In this document: piece after piece, positions 37,184 through 48,600 of the stretch | How positions within the stretch are numbered: position 1 is the stretch's first letter | How the letters are laid out: each line of letters begins with the position of its first letter | NCBI GenBank assembly: GCA_958450365.1 | Contig: CAUEEP010000742.1 | Coordinates: 4,174,501 to 4,238,500 of the forward strand | DNA from: Mesorhabditis belari | Taxonomy: Eukaryota; Nematoda; Chromadorea; Rhabditida; Rhabditidae | DNA length: 64,000 nt | Direction of reading: 5' to 3' | Notes under the pieces: generated by a model | Seen by the model: only the letters and a program-made list of their open reading frames with translations | Databases searched by the model: none | What the model was told of the DNA's origin: nothing | Translations under genes and position numbers: made by a program

Positions 37184-37573
37184 GGGGTGAGACAAATGCG
37201 ACCTTTTTTTGCGCACCTGGACATTCGCGCACCTTTTTTTGCTGGAAAAGGCCTTAGAGCTTCGAAAATATTTCCATATAAGGGAATCGTATGCGTAGAT
37301 TCCGAATTTCGACAAATCAGACCTCGCTGACACGTTAAATTTGGGCTAAAAGGCAAAAACTACGCAACTAACGCTTTTCCGCAGTTTTTGCCTTTTAGCC
37401 CAAATTTGACGTGTCAGCGAGGTCTGATTTGTCAAAATTCGGAATTTACGCATACGATTCCCTTCTATGAAAACGTTTTTGAAGCTCTACGACTTTTCCT
37501 AAGGCCTTTTCCAGCAAAAAAAGGTGTGCAAATGTCCAGGTGCGCAAAAAAAGGTCGCATTTGTCCCACGCCC
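37184..37573. mobile_element. 390-bp foldback element upstream of the transporter
   Basis: Almost entirely palindromic. Ends GGGGTGAGACAAATGCGACC / GGTCGCATTTGTCCCACGCC, flanked by the direct repeat TAATTCTG (37176-37183, 37574-37581). Subterminal TTTTTTTGCGCACC motifs. It ends 24 bases before the transporter start codon and just upstream of its splice acceptor. Confidence 0.85.
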
Positions 37574-37597
37574 TAATTCTGTTTTGTTTTCAGGTCG

Positions 37598-40500
37598 ATG
37601 TCATTCATCTCGACGAGTTCTTCCGAAAATGACGAGAAATTACTCAAGAAAAAGCTGGAAAACCCGCTGAGAAACGAGATGAAACAAGCAAAGAATATGG
37701 ATGATTTCTTGACGTTGGGAAGGTTGATTTCATTTTGTAAAACTTACATAAAGCTTTTTTTTTTAGATATTGTTTCGGTTTCATGATTTGCGTTGAATTG
37801 ATGACGTTGACTTCATTAATCTGCATGGTTTGCATGGTTTACATTGGTGAGTGATTTTAAAATAATCTAGAACTCGAAATCGAAATTTTGTGACTATAAA
37901 AATCTAGGAGCCTCTCCAAACATTGCTTCTTGTGGAAATGTGACATTCGTTGATCAAAAAGAAGCCTGCGAACGGCTTCCAATTCTATTGGAGACGACGA
38001 AGTGTGAACCACAACTAGAATATCAATTTCTGTCTGTGAATGTTGAGGTGAGTGAGTACAGGGTTAGTCTAGAACTGCGAGAAATGTTATTAGGCTGTTA
38101 TTAGGCTGTTTAGAAAGTCTTTTCCTTTCTTTTCGTGCTTCCGCGTTTAAAACCAACAAATACACAGAAAAGACGGAACGAAAAGACTTTCTGAAAAGCC
38201 TAATAGCTTTGCTGACTTTCTGGACAGCCTAATAGCTTTGCTGACTTTCTGGACAGCCTAATAGCTTTGCTGACTTTCTGGACAGCCTAATAGCTTTGCT
38301 TTGCTAACTCTTTCCCGAGTGTAAGAATCTAATTTATATTTATCAGTACTTACAGTAAAAGTATCCAATAGATTAATAAAATTTAGTACAATCTGCTTTG
38401 CAAAGATGCACATCTTGTGAAGAATTCGATCTCTGTGCAAATGTTCGGTGTTCTTGTCGGTGCTTTCTTTTTCGGACAACTCTCGGACAGTTACGGCAGG
38501 AAATTGGTAGGGTTTTTTGATGGAAACTTTCGTTTACTTGAGGAATTTGACTCTTTGGATAGGTTTTTTCACGACATCCAGCCCAAAGCAGGTTTACCAG
38601 GCTGGCTCTGTCTTAGTAAGCTAACCAGAGTCAGTCAGAAGATTGGTCTATCTTAGTAAGCTAACCAGAGTCAATCAGAATATTGTCTTGGTTCTGGGCT
38701 AGTCTAGTTTACAAACTGGGGATCTAATTGAAACGATCCGGGCCAGATCAAAGCCAAAAAACATTTTAGGTTGGCTTTACTGCTAGCTAGGCTGGGTTTT
38801 ACTGTTTTCAAAAAATTGTAGACGATTCTGATCTCTCTATTCTGCATCTCGGTCACTTCCCTAATCAACGCCTATGTCCCATCGTTTGCCTATTTCTATT
38901 GGGTCCGCGTCTTGGTCGGTTTCTTCACTGGTGGGCTGTCGACGTGAGTTTTATAAATGTATATACGTAGTCGATTTAATTACCCAAGATTTGACGTCGG
39001 ATTTAGATTTTATCGCGGACGTCCGATTTAGATTACGTCTATATGGAGGAACGTGCTTAATAATGCTTAAGGTTTTTTAAAATAAAAAAAAAAAAAAAGG
39101 AATAATAGGAGACGGAACAAACGGAAACAAAAAGTAGTCGTTAATTACCCAAGATTTGAGTCGGTTTTATTTCTCGCATTCATTTCAGTGCAATGGGCGT
39201 CTACATGATCGAGAATATCCCGAAGAAACACCGAATGTGGATCTCAACAGTCATCACATGGTCTCCTAACTTTATCGTTTTCCCGATTATTGCCTATTTT
39301 TGCCACGATTGGCGAAGTTTGCTGAAAGCGAATGCCGTTTGTGCGATGTTATCCGCTTTGTCACTTTGGTGGGTTCATTTTGGTTCAAATTTGGCTTTTA
39401 TTGGTTCCATAACCAAACTTCCCATACTTTCCCTACTTCCCATACTTCCCATACTTTCTCTACTTCCCATACGTCCCAGACTTCCCCATGGAAGTAGGGA
39501 AAGTATGGGAAGTCTGGAAGGGAAAGTCTGGGAAGTAGGGAAGTAGGGAAACTATGGGAAGTAGGGGAAAGTATGGGAAGATACTTCAAAATAGAAACGA
39601 ACCTTTTCTGGTAGACGTCAAAACGAATAGTTTAATCATTTTTCCCACTAAGAAAACCATGATTTTTGTAAACAGAATAAAAATGAGTCCACCAGAAAGG
39701 TTGTGTTTACAAGAAATGCCCCCAAAGAACAGACATGTCTTTTTTTTCTTGGTTTCAAAAGTTTCAAAAACTTTATGCCTAAATATCTCCTATGCCCACA
39801 TTTCTTTTAAATTTCGAAAATACGCATCAGTTTCCGTTTCGATCATTTCCAAATGGTGTACATCGATTTTTGCTCGTTTTTCATTAAAATCGAAAATTCT
39901 TCGCAAAAACCTCCTCCTAATCATTGGAAAAACTCGATAAATGAAATCTTTTTCCGTCCATATAAGGCAAAAAGTAAAGCAAGCTCGCTGATAGAAATCA
40001 ACCTGAAAATGGTTGAAATAAATGAAAGATTGAGTGCATTAGGAACGGTGTGTTCCTCCTGCAATTCAAAAACTCCTTTTCCTCTCACCCAATCAAGTCC
40101 ACTTTGTACCAGAGATCCAATCATTGCATTTAAAGCCGCATTTGCCATCAAACCCAACGCAATCAAAACGAGAATCACGCAAAAGAAATTGTTGATCACC
40201 AGTGGGACAAAGAAATGAGCGGATGAGCGAGATTCGGACAATTGGAAACGCTAAATTTCGCAATTATTACCTTTTTCAGCAACAAACTTGTGAAAGTGAG
40301 GCGCCGATATGTCTCTTTGACCAGTCAGCCTTTATTCTCCATAACAGATAAAGAGTCAACTAAATATTCAATCTTTATGAGATTTACTTGCATCAAATTC
40401 TTGAGCTTATTTGAGAATTTCTTGATTTATTCGTAAAATTACCGGAATTGTTAATCCCTGAACAGTGAAAATCCATACAACTAACATCACCCGAAAATTG

Positions 40501-43500
40501 TCCCCTAAAAACGCTTTACAATTGTTTTAGCTTTTTAGCTTACTACTTTAGATTATTCTCTTTTGTTTTAGTTTATTACTTTAGATTATTCTCTTTTGCT
40601 TTTGCCTAAGCCTAAGCCTAAGCCTAAGCCTAAACCTAAGCCTAAACTGGCTGAGATCCAGAAAATGGGGGTTCAGCCCAAACCCAAATAGACTTAATGC
40701 GAGGCGCTAGCCGCTAGCCTTCGCACTAAGTCCAAACTTAAGCCTAAGCCTAAGCCTTCTTACCTTGACTTAAAAACAAAGTGTACACGGAAGAACTCAT
40801 GATGAACTGAAGCTTCGTCTTTGGTTTTTATTTAATGCTTTTCTTACCGTAATCGCTGTGAAGCCGATTTGAAATCGGATCGAATTCCACTTCTCGTAGT
40901 CTTTATTCTTCAAAACCGAAATGAATCGCTCGAGAACAAACGTGAAAAAAGCGGATCGGTACACACAAAAGCCGAATTGCTCAAAGGAAAACACGAGACT
41001 TGTATTCTAAAATCGATCAGCAATCACATTTACTTCTTGCCTGCCTTTTCCTGGCTTTACTTATGATTTAACTTGACATACCGTAAAAATTATTCCGATC
41101 AGCTAGGCCAGGAGGCTAGGACCTGACCGTCTCCTAGCCTGCATCAGGGACTGAACCCTTTTCCTGTGGCTGGAAGCTTAATGCGTTATCTACTAGGCCA
41201 CCAACGTACCTTTACAGATGGCCTAACTCGGCCCTAACTCAAAACTATCATGCCTGGCTTCTGACCGGAACTGACCCCGACTTTACCTGACCTATCTGGA
41301 TTTGGTCTAATAGTAAAAGCTAGGTAACCCGTTCAGCCAGTCTGCTCTTTGATTTGAACATCCCAATTCTCACCGTTCGTTTCCCCCAAGTGTTCGCGCA
41401 CAATGTCACGCATCGTACCATCGAAAGATAAACAATCGCCATGCTAAGCGTGATTATGTTTCCTCTAAAATTAATAATCCTTGAAAACTTTTTCTATTCA
41501 CCTAAAATTAGCATGTAATCGTGTCTTTTTCGTGATTTTCCAAGTAAAATATATAGTGGATGGGATGATAAAGGAATAAGCGGGCAATTCAAAGAATATC
41601 GATTGCATTTAGATAGATCATTGTTATAAAGAAATGGAAAAAAAAAAGTAGATGAAGAAATTGGCAATTCTTACAAAAGAGCAAGGTTTTTCTGTGAAAA
41701 GTACAAATTTGATGAGAGTGGGAAAGAAACGGTGTCAAGTCATCAACTTAATTAATAAGGAAAAGGAAAGATCAATGATGAAGGTATAGCTCTTTTTACA
41801 ATACCATTAGCTGTTTTAAGAAACCTAAAAATGGGTTATGCACTTTTCCTGGTATTAGGACCAAGTTTTATGCGATAAAAGGACCTTTGACCCTACCAGG
41901 GTCTAACCCTGACCGGCAAAGATGAAATCTCGAGCCGTGTTCAGGGTTTTCGGCCTAAAAGATCTTTGTGGGTGATGATTAGAGTGTGTTCCTCGCGAGT
42001 AAGTAATTACTCGAGTAAATTTGAATGAGTAATTTTTGACTCGAGTAATGCGTTTTCTAAAAAGTGCGGACGCGCGAAAAAAATATAAAAGCAATTTTTT
42101 GCGCAGATTTTTCAAGAAAAATGGGAGTGGGACAAATGCGACCTTTTTTTTTGCGCACCCGGACATTTGCGCACCTTTTTCTCCGCACCTTGCCCATTAG
42201 CGCACCTTTTTTCGCGTTTTAAAAAAGCTCTAAAAAGCTAATATTAACCAATTTCGATTCCAAAAGTTGTTTTTCTAGGTAATTTTAGGGCGTAGAATCG
42301 AAATTTTGACATATCAGAGCTTGTGGGAACAAACGGACGGAGTTATACAAAGAGAAAAATCGACAATTTTCTGTAATTTGATCTAGCCGTTTTGTCTTTC
42401 TTTCAAATTGGTTCCACACGCTCTGTTATGTCAAAATTTCGATTCTACGCCCTAAAATTACCTAGAAAAACAACTTTTGGAATCGAAATTGGTTAATATT
42501 AGCTTTTTAGAGCTTTTTTAAAACGCGAAAAAAGGTGCGCTAATGGGCAAGGTGCGGAGAAAAAGGTGCGCAAATGTCCGGGTGCGCAAAAAAAAGGTAG
42601 CATTTGTCTCACTCCCCAGATTTTTCAAGAAAAATCATTTTTTACATTGGAAGGGAATTTCCCACAAAAATCAGTTAAACGGCTGAGTATCTTTAAAAAG
42701 TGCCGTATATAATGCGGGGCTCGTGATTTTTGCGTCATTTTTTTGCAATAATTTTTGCTAAAAGTACGATAATTTTTTTCCCGTTTTAAAAAACGCATTA
42801 CTCGCGAGGAACACACTCTAGTGATCATGGCTTGGTGATAATCATGTCTTGGGATCTAGTTACACTACTGGACAATGAAATATGATATTTGAAAAAACAC
42901 TTTCGCACTTTCGCGCGTCTGTAACTCCCTTGTCTTTACCGTATTTCTAAATATTAATATTACCATTGTGTAGCCCTTGAAAAGAGCTTTCAGAAAATGT
43001 ATAACACTACTAGTTTAAACTCAAAGACAAGGGAGTTACAGACGCGCGAAAGTGACGATCGTTTTTCAAATATCATATTTCATTGTCCAGTACTGTACCT
43101 CTAACCATGACCTGACATCCAAATTCCTTGAAGGACAATGTAATAAGGACTAAGACTACAGCAATAATATAGAAATTACTATATTATTCCAATCAGTTCA
43201 CATTTTTCAGTTTCCTTTTCGAATCCCCGCGTTTCTTGATTCAAAAAGGTCGAGTCGAGGAGGCAAGACGGGTTTTCTCGAAGATTCGACGCATCGACGG
43301 AGACTCAAAGCACCGCTACAATCACGAGGAATTAGAGGAAATGCTGAAACATGAGCAAATGGTTGGTGACAAGGGAAATTTGTAATTTTTTGTTTTGTTA
43401 AGGCAATCGAGAATCGAGCAAAGAAACAAAGGAAATACACATATTATCACATTTTGTGCACTTGGGAGATGCTCGCCTGGACGGCCACTTTAGCATTTGG

Positions 43501-43726
43501 AATGTTCGTTTAACCTATCAAATGGATACAAGAAATTTACAAGAGATTCAGTCAAAATTATTTAGTGGCGCCACTTCACTCACCAACTATGGCCTCATGT
43601 TCAACATGGAGAAGTTGAGCGGATCACTGTATTGGAATAATGTCTGGCTTGGGGTGAGCATTTTGTTCCGTTATATTCCGTCACCCAGCTACAGTATCAA
43701 ACTACTATAAAAGAGTAGTGTCTGTT

Positions 43727-43757
<31 letters not shown>

Positions 43758-45213
43758 TTGTCTGTTTGTCTGTTTGTCTGTCTATTTGTCTGTCTGTACG
43801 AGCTTTTTCTCAGCCGTCTTTGAGCCAAAAAACCGAAATTCTTTAAAAAATCTATGATATAGTTATGGCATTTCAAATCAACAACTCAAAAGTGAAAACT
43901 AAGTGAAAACAAGCATTGTGAGTCTTAGAACAGCGCGCTGCCGACTGCGCCACGATGGCAGTGAGTCCCCGTCGGCCACAAACATCTCTAGAACTTGCAA
44001 CAACGTCTAAAACCTTGTTTCTAGATAATTCGCTGGTCGATGAACATCTCGGTGGCGATCGGCGACTATTTCTGTGAGCGCTTCGGTCGAAAGCCGATCA
44101 ACGTGCTGGCTCTTGTCTTCAATGGATCGTGTCTTGTGTGGATTTGTTGGACATATTATCAAGGTTAGAAATCTAGGCAATATTAAAGAGATAACAATGT
44201 TCACAGAGTTCTTAGCAACTATTTTTGAGGTTGAGGAATTCATCAATTCAATTCAAAATCATCGACTTTTCTAAACTGTGCCTGTCCATTGTAACAAGAG
44301 ATACCATAGCCAACTATATAGTGCAAAAATACGCTCGTTTACAGTATCATGCTTTAGAATAGAAACCTTTCTAAGCTATTTTCTCATTCAGGAACACAAA
44401 GTGACGGTGGTTGGGTGTTGCGTAGTTGTACGATCGGCATCACCGCAATGTGCAGTCAGGTTCAGTATTAAAGCTTATTGCCTGCCTCTAAACTGGTTAT
44501 TTCTAGAATTCTAGCTCATTTCAGTTATACTTGGCCAAATTCATGGCCTGCAACGAGTTGTACCCGACCGCCGTGCGCAATCTGGCCGTCTCGAATCTCT
44601 CAATTTGGAGTCGCATCGGCACGATGGCCGCGCCGCAGTTGTTTCAATTGGTTTGTTAGAAAATTGATTGAGTTGATTGGCTTTTCGTTCATCTTTCGAA
44701 ATGCTTTCATTTAGAGTGACATCAGTTCATCGCTTCCCTATGTGATTCTTCTCGTTTTCACCCTTCTTGACCTTGCCGCTTTCGAGGTAAATCGGGGAAA
44801 TATTCAAATTATTCAAATTATCCAAATTATCCAAATTATCCAAATTATCCAAATTATCCAAATTGTTACTGCATTCTAAAACCGTATTTATTATTATTAT
44901 CCACCGGTAGCTATATTATCCAATTCTATCGAATTAATACTATTTGGGGTCGATTGGACTGAAAATTTCTACTCTGGGATTTTCGGGAGGGTGGAGTCAG
45001 AATCCGGGATCAGTTTTTAAGTAAAAGCCAGCACTAGGTTCTTCACCAGAAAAACCCGGATGCAAAAAAAAATGCCAAAATGTAAAATTCTTGTAGATTT
45101 TCATCCCCGAAACGAAGGGAAACGCGCTCACAAACAATCTGCCACCAAAAGAACAACGAATCTTCTATCAAAATAAGAAAAGACGGCAATCACTTGTCAC
45201 TGAAGCTATTTGA
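37598..45213 (+). CDS. SLC22-like organic solute transporter (MFS)
   Basis: Fourteen exons in phase give 542 aa: 37598-37722, 37767-37846, 37908-38047, 38387-38506, 38822-38943, 39189-39368, 43211-43361, 43403-43503, 43566-43653, 44025-44163, 44392-44459, 44525-44650, 44715-44786, 45097-45213. The layout is that of SLC22 organic cation/anion transporters: a first membrane span, a Cys-containing extracellular loop (residues about 68-120), GQLSDSYGRK (MFS loop motif), ENIPKKHRMWISTVITW, FLFESPRFLIQKGRVEEARR, the second-half CERFGRKPINVLAL, and ELYPTAVRNLAVSNLSIWSR with PETKG near the C-terminus. A 62-base intron (43504-43565) resolves an apparent frameshift. A TTTTCAG acceptor five bases before the ATG suggests trans-splicing. 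Intron 6 (3842 bases) hosts an antisense gene and transposons. The substrate cannot be predicted. Confidence 0.92.
38197..38300. repeat. 27-bp tandem repeat in transporter intron 3
   Basis: Three to four copies of a unit containing CCTAATAGCTTTGCTGACTT. Upstream, GAAAGTCTTTTCC and GGAACGAAAAGACTTTC form an inverted pair. Confidence 0.8.
39420..39590. repeat. Inverted CTTCCCATACTTTCC arrays
   Basis: CTTCCCATACTTTCCCTACT repeats (39420-39487) are followed by their reverse complement (39488-39590), meeting at CCATGG. It lies at the start of transporter intron 6. Confidence 0.85.
39921..41464 (-). CDS. Chemoreceptor-like serpentine GPCR nested in the transporter intron
   Basis: Six exons: 41374-41464, 40848-41006, 40764-40806, 40443-40504, 40288-40359, 39921-40250, all in phase, ending at TGA. 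From an internal ATG (41442) they give 244 aa, but frame and the GNIITLSMAIVYLSM-like first span suggest a further upstream exon I could not place. Features: several hydrophobic spans (RVMLVVWIFTVQGLTIP, FFVPLVINNFFCVILVLIA), a VLERFISVLKNKDYEKW motif like the ER...YE signature of nematode Sra-superfamily receptors (sra, sre, srb), and RFQLSESRSSAHFF before a later span, also like that group. Such receptors mostly act in sensory neurons. The whole gene lies on the antisense strand of intron 6 of the transporter. Confidence 0.65.
41146..41212 (-). pseudogene. tRNA-like fragment
   Basis: On the minus strand GGTGGCCTAGTAGATAACGC resembles a D arm and AAGGGTTCAGTCCCTGATGC a T arm. The acceptor stem is not convincing. 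It lies in an intron of the nested receptor gene, among GGCTAGG-rich repeats. Confidence 0.35.
41980..42820. mobile_element. hAT-like non-autonomous element with nested insertion
   Basis: Ends TAGAGTGTGTTCCTCGCGAG / CTCGCGAGGAACACACTCTA. Flanks GTGATGAT (41972-41979) and GTGATCAT (42821-42828) form an 8-bp duplication with one mismatch. The TAGAGTG tip fits the hAT terminal consensus. About 494 bp in the middle belong to a second element. No transposase frame. Confidence 0.8.
42123..42616. mobile_element. Nested 494-bp foldback element
   Basis: Near-perfect palindrome with ends GGGAGTGGGACAAATGCGAC. It is of the same family as 37184-37573, with GCGCACC subterminal motifs. Flanked by a 19-base direct repeat beginning CAGATTTTTCAAGA (42104-42122 and 42617-42635), longer than the usual 8 bp. 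Confidence 0.85.
42861..43097. mobile_element. TA-flanked foldback element
   Basis: Ends CACTACTGGACAATGAAATA / complement ending CCAGTACTG, each bordered by TA. Arms of about 85 bases. Looks like a Tc1/mariner-type MITE. It is the last element before transporter exon 7. Confidence 0.75.
43722..43799. repeat. TGTCTGTT microsatellite
   Basis: Runs of GTCTGTCTGT and GTTTGTCTGT in transporter intron 9. A half tRNA-like sequence follows at 43923-43963 (minus strand, TGGCGCAGTCGGCAGCGCG), lacking a T arm. Confidence 0.85.
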
Positions 45214-45605
45214 AATATTCGAAAACTTGACTAGTTATTGTTAGATTTGTTAGTCATCGTTTAGTCTTTGAAATATTGTACAAGTTCGTCAGCAAACAAA
45301 CCACTTTTGGTGTACATAACTTTGCCGATTTCGAGGTGCTTTTTCTGTGTCAGTTATAGTTAAATTTAAATTGTTGATTGAAAGCCCAAATTCCAAAAAA
45401 AACTAAGAAATTTTTATCCAAAAAACAAGAACAACGGCTATCGAATAACAAAATCAACAACAAACAGCACATATCTTCGTCGATTACGAGGTGCTTTTTA
45501 TGTGTTAGTTATAGATACAAACTAACAAATAAAAAAAACAACAAACTAACAAATTAACAAAAAGATAACAAAGTAACAATTTTTTTCTTATATTGTCAAT
45601 GTATT
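45214..45605. other. Spacer between convergent genes
   Basis: 392 bases between the stop codons of the transporter and RRP5. AT-rich, with a repeated TTCGAGGTGCTTTTTNTGTG motif at about 45330 and 45487. Nothing else seen. Confidence 0.5.
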
Positions 45606-48600
45606 TCAGTCCGCTCGAAGGAGTTTCGCGGCTCGTTCACGAAGCTAAAAATTGGAATATAATGTAGTTGAGCTATAATTTTCATTTACTTCAATATCAA
45701 CTAATGGGTTGAGGCAGTGGAAATGACTAACTTTTTCAAAACTCCTTTTAGAGAAAATTAAAGCAGCAAGCAGGTCTTAGCCATATAGGCAAATTTTCAG
45801 ACCAATCGGCCCAGTCGTTTTTAGGAGCCTTTGAAGCGTTTTATGAAAAATTGCCTTTTGCGCTTCATTTTACACTAAAACGGACTCAAATTGGTCTAAA
45901 AAGAAGGAAAAACGATTAACAAACATTTTTATTTTGAGCAAATCGTATTGGTGAATTTATCATTTCTAAGAGTTTTGAAAAGTTTAGTCATTTTCACTGT
46001 ACCAAGCCATTAGAGGCATAGATGTTCCACTGGGTCCCAGGATCTGTAAGCTAAACCAGGGCCCCAGAAGGCTCAGCCCTTTGACCAGGGATATTCCATC
46101 GTTGTTCTGGAAGCTGCAAGCCAGGCAAGGGCGGAACCCGACCGGAAACCAAACAAGCCTAGGGCTCAAGAAATTTTGTGGGCTAGGCCCACAGAAAATT
46201 TAGCCCGGACAAGGTCCCGGGCAGATACCAGGTCTGGCTTTTGCTCTGGTGGGCCCAGAGCTTTTTGTGGGCCAGGCTAGGTCAGATTATCTGACCTTTC
46301 TTACTTCTAGACTTTGAAAAGTAGTCTTCAACCTTGTCTAAGTTCTTCAAAAACCAACCTCGTTTTGCGTCTTCTCGTCCCCGAATTTAGCTTCATACTC
46401 GGCCCATTTTTTGTAAAACGGCCTCAATTTATGGTTGGTGAGCGAGAGCGAGCAAATTCGGTCGAACAAATTCCTGAAACTCAAAATAACAAGATCAGCC
46501 CATCCTTTTTACCTTATTTTGTCCTGAGCATCGTGTTTCATTGTCAAATCCAAGTACACGCTCCAGACGTCAACCTGAAACACGTTGTGTTTTGTTCTGA
46601 ACTCTTAACAGTTCTGAGCTGTGATTGATTCGCCTGGTTAGCGAAAGCTCATGGGTTCGAATACCGAGGATGACCATTTTGTGTCACTCACCTTCTTGGG
46701 GAAATTGCTCAGCACATTTTCGAACAATGTCCTTCCTCGTTCCATGTCTCCTTTCTCAAACTCGAGTGTCGCAAAACGAGAAATGAGCGTAACATCTAAT
46801 GTATAACGATTATAAAATAATCCTTCATAAAACAAACGTTCTGCTTTTGGAACTGAATTGAGCGCTTTCTTCAGCAAATCCCTCGCCTCATCAAAGCGTT
46901 TTGTTGACATCAAGAACGACGCGTAGAGAATCCATACCTTAAATGAACACTTGTTCCTTAAATAATTCAATATGAAGACAAAAAGTCCCCAGATCTGGGC
47001 CTTGCCTTGGATTACAGGCCCAGACCTGGCTTCTGCACCAACCTCATCACTGAATTTGCGGAACCGTTTGACCAGTTGATTATAGATCTCATCCGCCTCC
47101 TGAAAGCTTCAATTCAGTGAATGTCGTACTTCTATTCAACCTCATTTCTCCCCTTCAGTGCCAAAGCCGCAGCCGTTTGCTTGTGCATCTTCAGCGAATC
47201 CGCATTGTTGCACGCTTCTTCAAAAACTGGCTTCCAGGAGTCACCGCTTCCGAATGAAATCTGAAACAATTGCGAATGAAAGGCTTTTTGATCTCCGAAA
47301 AAATCTCTGCGCTTTTCAAAGTTGGGTTCAGAGGCCAAGTACCCTTAAAATACAGTTACATGTTGATCATACCTCCATATTCAGATATGCTGTCCACATA
47401 GCCAATCGCTCCGTATCTTCGCGATAATTGATACTCTAAACTGTTCATTGTTTAAATTCAGAAAAAAATTTAACCTTTAGTGCCCTCTGAGCTGTGCTTC
47501 TAGCTGATGTCAAGTCATTTTTGTTGAGGAAATAGCCCATAAATCGAATCCACAATTGAGCCGAGTTCGGATTTCGTTGCAACATTATTCCAAATTCGCT
47601 CTCGTTCTCCGGAACCTAAATAAAAAATCGACATGTATTCCCTTCAATGTAATCCCCACATTTCCTTCAATTATTCGTGATTCAGCAGCAACTAACTCCT
47701 TCTCGACATCAATAATTCGTTCGGTTTTGTCTAAATATAAGTTTAAGTCTGCCAATAATTAGTTCTCACTTCTTTTCTTGCTTGGAGGTCCATCATTTTC
47801 AGTAGCTTCTTCTTTTTTCACTTCGGCGACCCCCGGCTTGCCATCCTCGTCTAACAGCTTCGTTACCTGCCACAAAATAATATTATTCTGTCAACTTTTC
47901 CATCAACCTTGACCAAATCCTCAGCGCTAAATCCGGTGGCTGAAAATTCCCATCCTGGATCGACTTGCTTCTTCTCCGTTTTACTCTTTATTGACGCTCC
48001 AGACTAAAGATTTCTATCAAAACCTAGAAAATTACAAATGGTTGACCTCAACACGTTCAGCTTCGGAACTTTGATTCATCTTCCTCTTCTTGACTGGAAA
48101 ACTTTCAGAGCTGGAGTGTGGATCTTTCTAAAGTCTCTTTTATTCATTTCAAAGTCTATTCTCACCTCAACTAGGCATGCCCGTTGAACAACCTCAAGCA
48201 ACTTAGCGCCAAGCATTTTCTTCAACTCATCGATTCCTTGAATTTTGACGGTAACGACATCATTTACTTTCACGTCAACACTGAAAAACACCAGTTAATT
48301 CATTGAATTTTTGGAAAAAAACCTTTAGGAATTAGTCTAAAGTTTTCAGTACCAGTAACTAAGCAAAGTCTATTCCTTACCCCTCAGTCTGCATCGTTGC
48401 TTGCACTCCAGCTCCTAGCTCAACAATACACGGACTTTCGTTGATCACAAAACCTTGCAATTCCGCAGCACTCTCTACATCTGACATCAACGTTAACAGT
48501 CTAAACTTCTGTAATCTTTTCCCGCCATCCAATTCTGATACCTGTTTTTCGTTCCGGCTTTTCGCTGTGTCCATCGTTTTTCAGTGACCACCTAAAATGT

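Noticed and set aside
37132..37576. Two mirrored frames beginning with the same residues
   Set aside because: They are the two arms of the foldback element.
43490..43570. Apparent frameshift in transporter exon 8
   Set aside because: A 62-base intron (43504-43565) with GT...AG ends restores phase on both sides.
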